From an uncultured Microbacterium sp. (lineage in GTDB: Bacteria; Actinomycetota; Actinomycetes; Actinomycetales; Microbacteriaceae), in assembly GCA_947647645.1 (NCBI GenBank), contig CANSLE010000035.1, positions 1-13,652 on the forward strand: 13,652 nucleotides of DNA, given 5' to 3'. Position 1 is the first letter of the stretch. Each line of letters opens with the position of its first letter. A program made the position numbers and the translations under genes. Below the pieces are notes generated by a model. That model was not told the DNA's origin and made no database searches. It was given only the letters and a program-made list of their open reading frames with translations. Shown one piece after another: positions 13,070 through 13,652 of this stretch.

Positions 13070-13075
13070 GGTGTC

Positions 13076-13652
13076 ATGGCTCGACTGACCGCAGATGCGG
13101 ACCCCGCCCGCTGGGTCGCGGTGACCGACTCCTTCGGCTTCTCGGGGCGCCGCGCTCGCAAGAAGGCGATCCGGATGCTGCTCGCACAGGCGAACAGTGC
13201 GCTGGGTGCGCAGCCGCGTCCCGGCGGCCGCTTCGCCGCCTGGGCGATGAGTCAGGCCGCTCCGGCGCTCATGCGCAAGGCCGCGGGTCGCGTACTGGTG
13301 TGGGTGTGGAAGGCCGAACCCGAGCTCGTCGTGGTCATGGCCCAGATCCAGCAGCTCACCCCGCAGCTGCGCACGGCCCGCGCCATGATGCCGATGGAGT
13401 ACGACGACACGGAGGACTTCCGCGGTACGTACCTGGGAACCGGCGAGCGCCTCGTCATGCCGACGCCGCCCACGCGCGACGGCGGGCCGACGCCGCCGCC
13501 GTTCGCGACGTACACGTGGGACACGGGGACGCACCTGGTGACGGTCACGGCGACCGGCGGCGACCGGGAGCGCTTCGGCACCGTCGTGCCCGCGGTCGAC
13601 GACCTGGCCCGCTCGCTGCGCGTCGTCGACGACGTGGCAGTCGACGAGGCGG
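13076..13652 (+). CDS. Hypothetical protein, 5' part only (runs off the window)
   Basis: An open frame from ATG 13076 continues without a stop to the right edge, giving at least 192 residues. Almost all codons end in G or C, as in the real genes here. I do not recognise the family. Visible features are a polar start (MARLTADADPARWVAVTDSF), a basic stretch GRRARKKAI at 24-32, a Pro-rich linker TPPTRDGGPTPPPF at about 129-142, and a hydrophilic, acidic end. No signal peptide or membrane helix is evident. AGRVLVWVWKAEPELVVVMAQI at about 70-91 is the most hydrophobic part. It diverges from the glycosyltransferase pair, and nothing links its function to them. The opposite strand also has an open frame here, but with no recognisable protein. 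Confidence 0.75.
   Translation, partial: MARLTADADPARWVAVTDSFGFSGRRARKKAIRMLLAQANSALGAQPRPGGRFAAWAMSQAAPALMRKAAGRVLVWVWKAEPELVVVMAQIQQLTPQLRTARAMMPMEYDDTEDFRGTYLGTGERLVMPTPPTRDGGPTPPPFATYTWDTGTHLVTVTATGGDRERFGTVVPAVDDLARSLRVVDDVAVDEA

Noticed and set aside
1..13652. tRNA, rRNA, CRISPR, insertion sequence or phage elements
   Set aside because: I found no cloverleaf-like sequences, regularly spaced repeats, transposase motifs or terminal inverted repeats. Coding is continuous and of uniform composition, with no sign of recent transfer.

Overview
The window is very GC-rich DNA with strong G/C preference at third codon positions, many leaderless-looking or weakly Shine-Dalgarno starts, and a secreted-amylase/maltodextrin operon of actinobacterial style. 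This suggests an actinomycete, most likely of the Microbacteriaceae (Microbacterium-like). That placement is an inference from composition and gene content. No RNA gene, insertion sequence, phage gene or CRISPR array was seen, and no gap without a gene exceeds about 160 bases.

Left end (1-1376): the 3' end of an unidentified plus-strand gene, a minus-strand GlxA/FtrA-type regulator (GATase-1/DJ-1-like domain plus AraC helix-turn-helix), and a divergent plus-strand gene for a 39-residue single-span membrane protein. The short region between the last two is strikingly symmetrical. The same 11-base TTTCTGCCATG sits at both starts in mirror orientation, each behind a TANNNT -10-like hexamer, and a 14-base palindrome lies in the middle where both -35 elements would be.

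Centre (1377-10641): a seven-gene minus-strand cluster for taking up and degrading starch or maltodextrin. In transcription order it encodes a secreted multidomain GH13 amylase, a cytoplasmic GH13 alpha-glucosidase, a lipoprotein sugar-binding protein, a MalF-like permease, a MalG-like permease, a short GH13 cyclomaltodextrinase/neopullulanase-like enzyme, and a LacI-family regulator. The genes after the secreted amylase are tightly packed (two ATGA overlaps, otherwise gaps of 2-8 bases). A GC-rich inverted repeat with 13-base arms separates the amylase from the rest. The proposed pathway is: starch is cut outside the cell, oligosaccharides are bound by the lipoprotein and imported, two cytosolic GH13 enzymes trim them to glucose or maltose, and the LacI protein probably senses a sugar and controls the operon. 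No ATP-binding subunit is encoded here, so the importer probably borrows a shared ATPase, as Streptomyces transporters use MsiK.

Right end (10642-13652): two adjacent minus-strand GT4-type glycosyltransferases, one base apart, probably for a cell-envelope glycolipid or glycan. Diverging from them is the 5' part of a plus-strand gene of unknown function that runs off the window. Most of the window is conventional. The parts that best repay a second look are the mirror-symmetric promoter region at 1147-1223, the tiny membrane protein, the hairpins with stop codons in their loops, and the regulatory region upstream of the amylase.
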